The notes below the pieces were generated by a model. That model had not been told where the DNA came from and searched no databases. It was given only the letters and a program-made list of their open reading frames with translations. The position numbers were made by a program, and so were the translations under genes. Below, one piece after another: positions 60,473 to 64,000 of a stretch of 64,000 bases of DNA (position 1 is its first letter; every line of letters begins with the position of its first letter). This DNA is from Shouchella patagoniensis. GTDB taxonomy: Bacteria; Bacillota; Bacilli; Bacillales; Bacillaceae_D. The DNA is taken from assembly GCF_002019705.1 (NCBI RefSeq), contig NZ_KV917377.1, positions 1 through 64,000 on the forward strand. The letters are read 5' to 3'.

Positions 60473-62761
60473 ATGTCAAAAACAAAAAGTTCATCATTAG
60501 GGTATCCTCGAATCGGTAAGGAGCGAGAATGGAAGCGAAGTTTAGAATCGTTCTGGTCAGGTAAAACAACAATTGACCATTTTCAAAAAGAACAAAAACA
60601 ATTACGGTTATCGTATTTGAATACGCAAAAAACATTGGGTATTGATTACATTCCGGTTGGCGATTTTAGCTATTATGATCATGTACTTGACACAGCCGTT
60701 GCATTTGGTCTTGTCCCGTCTCGTTTTGAATATGAGGGGGGGCAAGTAAGCGATGAAACTTATTTTGCAATTGCGAGAGGCACAGATTCTGCAGTAGCTG
60801 CAGAAATGACAAAATGGTATAACACAAACTATCACTATATTGTACCTGAATTAAATGCGCGAGAACCGAAACTTGTCGATAACCGCTGGCTTCGTCTTTA
60901 TGAGGAAGCAAAATCAGAACTCGGAATTGATGGTAAACCGGTACTTCTTGGACCGATTAGTTTTGTTCAATTAGCAAAACAATACGGGGAGAAAGATTTT
61001 AGTCAACATGTAGCATCTTTAGTTCCACTTTATGTAGAAGTATTCAACCAGTTAGCTGAAGCGGGAGCAACACTCATTCAAGTTGATGAACCTGGATTAG
61101 CGGGTGATGTATCAGAGGAGGTTTGGACTGTATTAGAGCGCGTTTATCAAACGTTTGCGCAGGCAGCTCCTAAAGCCAATGTATTGTTGCAAACATATTT
61201 TGAGAGTGTCTCCGATTACGATCGATTAATTAAGCTTCCAGTTTCGGGATTTGGTCTCGATTTTGTACATGGAAAAGAAGATGTAGTAAACAATATTAAA
61301 AAGCAAGGTTTTCCAGCAGGGAAAATTCTGGCGGCAGGAATAATTGACGGTAGAAACATTTGGCGGAAGGATTTAACAAAAGCTTATGCAGATTTAGAGA
61401 CAATCACGGAATTTGTGGAAGCGGACCGACTAATCGTGCAACCTTCTTGTAGTTTGCTTCATGTTCCAGTATCGGTTGAAGTAGAATCGACTTTGCCAAA
61501 AGTGCTAAAAGAAGCAATCGCTTTTGCAAATGAAAAACTAACTGAAGTTGTAACACTTGCGAACGTTAAAAATAGTGAAATAGATGCAAATATACTAATA
61601 GAAAGCAAACAGGCGATTGAACGATTGGATCAGTCAGAAAGTCGAAATAACAAGGCAGTTCAAAAGGAATTGGCTGTAAGTAAAACTGAAGATACGAGCA
61701 GAGGCATAGACGCGCAAACTCGTTATGAAAAACAAACAAAAAAACTTCAATTGCCATTATTGCCAACAACGACAATAGGGAGTTTTCCACAAACGAAAGA
61801 AGTACGAAAAAAGCGACTTGATTGGAGAAAAGAACGTATTTCAAATAGCGAATATGAGGAATTTATTCAAGATGAAATGGACCGGTGGATTGCTATACAA
61901 GAAGATATCGGACTTGATGTTCTGGTGCATGGCGAATTCGAGCGAACCGATATGGTCGAATTTTTTGGAGAAAAGCTAGGTGGATTCCAGTTCACCGCAA
62001 ATGGTTGGGTTCAGTCTTATGGATCTCGTTGCGTGAAGCCACCAGTTATATACGGAGACGTTCATTTCAAAGAGGCAATGACTGTTAAAGAAACTGTATA
62101 TGCACAGTCAAAAACAACAAAGCCTGTTAAAGGGATGCTTACGGGTCCTGTAACAATTTATAATTGGTCGTTCCCACGGACTGACGTATCAGAAGCTGAT
62201 GTCGTTAATCAAATTGCACTTGCATTAAAAAAAGAAGTGCTTGCGCTTGAGGAGAATGGCATTGGCGTCATTCAAGTAGATGAACCAGCATTAAGAGAAG
62301 GGTTGCCTCTTAAACGAGCGAAATGGGATGCCTATTTAAATCAATCTGTTATTGGTTTCCAGTTGACTGTTAACCATGTTCAGCCTGAAACACAAATCCA
62401 TACGCATATGTGTTATTCTGATTTCCAAGATATCATTGAAGCGATTGATGCACTTGATGCAGATGTAATTTCAATTGAGATGTCCCGGAGCCATGGCGAA
62501 TTGATTTCTTCGTTTGAAGATTTCACCTATGACAAAGGTATTGGCCTTGGTGTGTATGACATTCATAGTCCGCGTGTTCCTGCTCAAGAAGAAATGGAGC
62601 GCAACATCGAACGTGCATTACAAGTGCTTGACCAACGATTGTTTTGGGTTAACCCTGATTGTGGATTAAAAACGAGACAAGAGCCAGAAACTGTAGAAGC
62701 ATTAAAAGTAATGGTACAAGCAGCAAATAAAGTAAGACAACAGATTGAAGTTAATAAATAA
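60473..62761 (+). CDS. metE: Cobalamin-independent methionine synthase
   Basis: A 763-residue MetE: N-terminal domain (SSLGYPRIGKEREWK) and catalytic C-terminal domain from about 420 (TTIGSFPQTKEVRK), with zinc ligands in HTHMCYSDF and NPDCGLKTR. It moves a methyl group from 5-methyltetrahydropteroyl-polyglutamate to homocysteine. ATG 60473 follows GGGGTGGAGAGC; longer frames run through the riboswitch. Two riboswitches in series mean either SAM or adenosylcobalamin can stop transcription, as shown for B. clausii metE. Confidence 0.96.
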   Translation: MSKTKSSSLGYPRIGKEREWKRSLESFWSGKTTIDHFQKEQKQLRLSYLNTQKTLGIDYIPVGDFSYYDHVLDTAVAFGLVPSRFEYEGGQVSDETYFAIARGTDSAVAAEMTKWYNTNYHYIVPELNAREPKLVDNRWLRLYEEAKSELGIDGKPVLLGPISFVQLAKQYGEKDFSQHVASLVPLYVEVFNQLAEAGATLIQVDEPGLAGDVSEEVWTVLERVYQTFAQAAPKANVLLQTYFESVSDYDRLIKLPVSGFGLDFVHGKEDVVNNIKKQGFPAGKILAAGIIDGRNIWRKDLTKAYADLETITEFVEADRLIVQPSCSLLHVPVSVEVESTLPKVLKEAIAFANEKLTEVVTLANVKNSEIDANILIESKQAIERLDQSESRNNKAVQKELAVSKTEDTSRGIDAQTRYEKQTKKLQLPLLPTTTIGSFPQTKEVRKKRLDWRKERISNSEYEEFIQDEMDRWIAIQEDIGLDVLVHGEFERTDMVEFFGEKLGGFQFTANGWVQSYGSRCVKPPVIYGDVHFKEAMTVKETVYAQSKTTKPVKGMLTGPVTIYNWSFPRTDVSEADVVNQIALALKKEVLALEENGIGVIQVDEPALREGLPLKRAKWDAYLNQSVIGFQLTVNHVQPETQIHTHMCYSDFQDIIEAIDALDADVISIEMSRSHGELISSFEDFTYDKGIGLGVYDIHSPRVPAQEEMERNIERALQVLDQRLFWVNPDCGLKTRQEPETVEALKVMVQAANKVRQQIEVNK

Positions 62762-62796
62762 AAAACAGGAGGGGCTAGCCCCTCCTGTTTTTTAGG
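62762..62796. terminator. Bidirectional terminator between metE and cstA
   Basis: AAAAACAGGAGGGGCTAGCCCCTCCTGTTTTTT, a near-perfect palindrome with A and T runs on both sides; serves both converging genes. Confidence 0.92.
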
Positions 62797-64000
62797 CATT
62801 TAAGTTTGTTGAATCGGTTGGCTTACTTGGTTTGGTCATACTCCTTGCGCCCTCAATTCCAAGAAATACGCACATTATGAACAGAATAAAGGAAGCGATC
62901 GCTAATAAATAATTTTCGGACATGAAATTTGTATACAACATGACGAGGAGAGCACTTGTTGTCACAATAAACATAAAGATCATAGGTATGATAACAAACA
63001 ATGCTTTTGATTTTGTTTTTACTAGCCAAAGTGTAACTGCTAAAAGGGCGAGGGCACCTAACATTTGATTTGCTGCCCCAAACAAAGGCCATACAGTTTG
63101 CCATGTACCTGTTAATGCTAGTATTGCAGCACCAATTAGTCCGAGGACTGTTGCGATATGTTTATTGGTTAAAAATGAGACATTTGTGCTTTCTCCGAGT
63201 TCGGTAACTGCATAGCGCATAAGACGTGTAGCTGAATCAAGTGTGGTCATTAGAAAAGCAGATGCTGCAAGTGCTGTAAATGTAACACCAGCTTGGACAG
63301 GCATACCCCATGTACTCATAAAATAACCGATTCCTACGGAAAAGACACTAATAGGATCATTCAATTGAGTCATTAGAGCAGAAAATTCACCCATTGTAAG
63401 ATATGCAACGGAACCTATTGCAATAATCGCTACAAATGCTTCAAATAGCATTGAGCCATAGGCAACCAATCGACCGCTTTTTTCATTTGCGAGTTGTTTT
63501 GACGTAGTACCGGATGATACTAATGAGTGAAAACCTGAAATGGCTCCACAGGCAATTGTAATAAATAATATTGGAAATAAAAAACCAAGTGTTTCATTAT
63601 AAAAACCTGTAAATGCTGGCATTTCAATTGTTGGTCTTGCAATTAGCAACCCGAGAAAGGCTCCACCGATGAGGAAATAGAGCATAAATGAGTTTAAATA
63701 ATCACGTGGTTGCAAGAGGAACCAAACTGGAAGTACGGACGCCAAGTAAGCATAAACAATTAATATTAGTGACCATGAAGTCGCACTTAATTCAATTGGA
63801 AAAGAGAGACCAATCCATATGGAGAGAGCCATAGCAACAGAACCTAAAGTTGTAGCTAATATAAGATTCATACGTACTTGATTTATAAGAATTCCAAATA
63901 ATATTGCTACAGCAATAAAAAGCAATGATGCTGTAGCAGCACCAGGAAAAGAAACAAAGGTATTGGCAACTAAAATAACGAAAACTCCGACAATTAAAAT
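62792..64000 (-). CDS. cstA: Carbon starvation protein CstA (5' end outside window)
   Basis: C-terminal about 400 residues of a polytopic CstA peptide/pyruvate transporter: GFHSLVSSGTTSKQL, MPVQAGVTFTALAASAFLMTT with TTLDSATRLMRY, and FGAANQMLGALALL are family signatures. The frame stays open to 64000, so the start lies to the right. Family members take up peptides or pyruvate in starvation. Confidence 0.9.
   Translation of the reverse strand: MLIVGVFVILVANTFVSFPGAATASLLFIAVAILFGILINQVRMNLILATTLGSVAMALSIWIGLSFPIELSATSWSLILIVYAYLASVLPVWFLLQPRDYLNSFMLYFLIGGAFLGLLIARPTIEMPAFTGFYNETLGFLFPILFITIACGAISGFHSLVSSGTTSKQLANEKSGRLVAYGSMLFEAFVAIIAIGSVAYLTMGEFSALMTQLNDPISVFSVGIGYFMSTWGMPVQAGVTFTALAASAFLMTTLDSATRLMRYAVTELGESTNVSFLTNKHIATVLGLIGAAILALTGTWQTVWPLFGAANQMLGALALLAVTLWLVKTKSKALFVIIPMIFMFIVTTSALLVMLYTNFMSENYLLAIASFILFIMCVFLGIEGARSMTKPSKPTDSTNLNA

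Overview
The window is chromosome from a low-to-mid GC Bacillaceae, most likely Shouchella (Bacillus) clausii or a close relative. The strongest pointer is metE (60473-62761) behind a SAM-I riboswitch followed by a cobalamin riboswitch, each with its own terminator; this tandem arrangement was described for B. clausii metE. The 5S rRNA with 16 clustered tRNAs, Zur box, guanine riboswitch in front of xpt, and AGGAGG ribosome binding sites fit the same group. Species assignment is inference.

Layout. 1-1720: end of an rRNA operon (5S) and 16 tRNA genes with a terminator. 1790-4156: a large beta-helix protein with a Peptidase_G2-like C-terminus, standing alone. 4318-4398: tRNA-Leu(CAA), the attachment site of a siphovirus-type prophage. 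A 55-bp direct repeat (4346-4400 and 41708-41762) bounds the prophage, so the excised circle would be 37,362 bp. Its order is integrase; DnaD-like/winged-helix protein; leftward lysogeny genes (two further tyrosine recombinases and an XRE repressor with palindromic operators); rightward early genes of unknown function; a non-coding array of about 12 degenerate 52-77 bp repeats (10683-11420); replication/regulation genes; small and large terminase, portal, minor head protein, scaffold, major capsid, connectors, tail tube, tail chaperones with a -1 frameshift, tape measure, Dit, a polysaccharide-deacetylase tail protein, an AT-rich accessory block, Tal, XhlA, amidase, holin; then a right-end accessory region with a 604-residue PD-(D/E)xK (DUF4365-like) protein and small DNA-binding proteins.

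Right of attR (41763-44900) lies a second, decayed element of the same integrase family: its leader hairpins and the first part of its integrase survive, followed by broken genes (DUF6241-like, MEDS-like, Rap/TPR-like). This looks like two related phages that used the same tRNA-Leu site one after the other.

44900-64000 is ordinary host chromosome: LURP-one-like protein, DUF3887 pseudogene and DUF3887/hydrolase lipoprotein, zinc-binding lipoprotein with Zur box, glycerophosphodiesterase, UbiA prenyltransferase, guanine riboswitch-xpt-purine permease, a secreted 5'-nucleotidase with three chitin-binding modules, an SEC-C protein, a deletion scar joining a flavin reductase to an anion transporter, the tandem-riboswitch metE, and cstA running off the right end.

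The prophage core is rich in CG dinucleotides and GCG/CGA-type codons, whereas 11493-13380 (partly), 31092-34800 and 38720-40534 are AT-rich and host-like, marking mosaic insertions. The best candidates for something undescribed are the 61-bp-scale repeat array, the DUF4365-like accessory protein, and the double-hairpin integrase leader. All calls are from reading the sequence; no database search was run.
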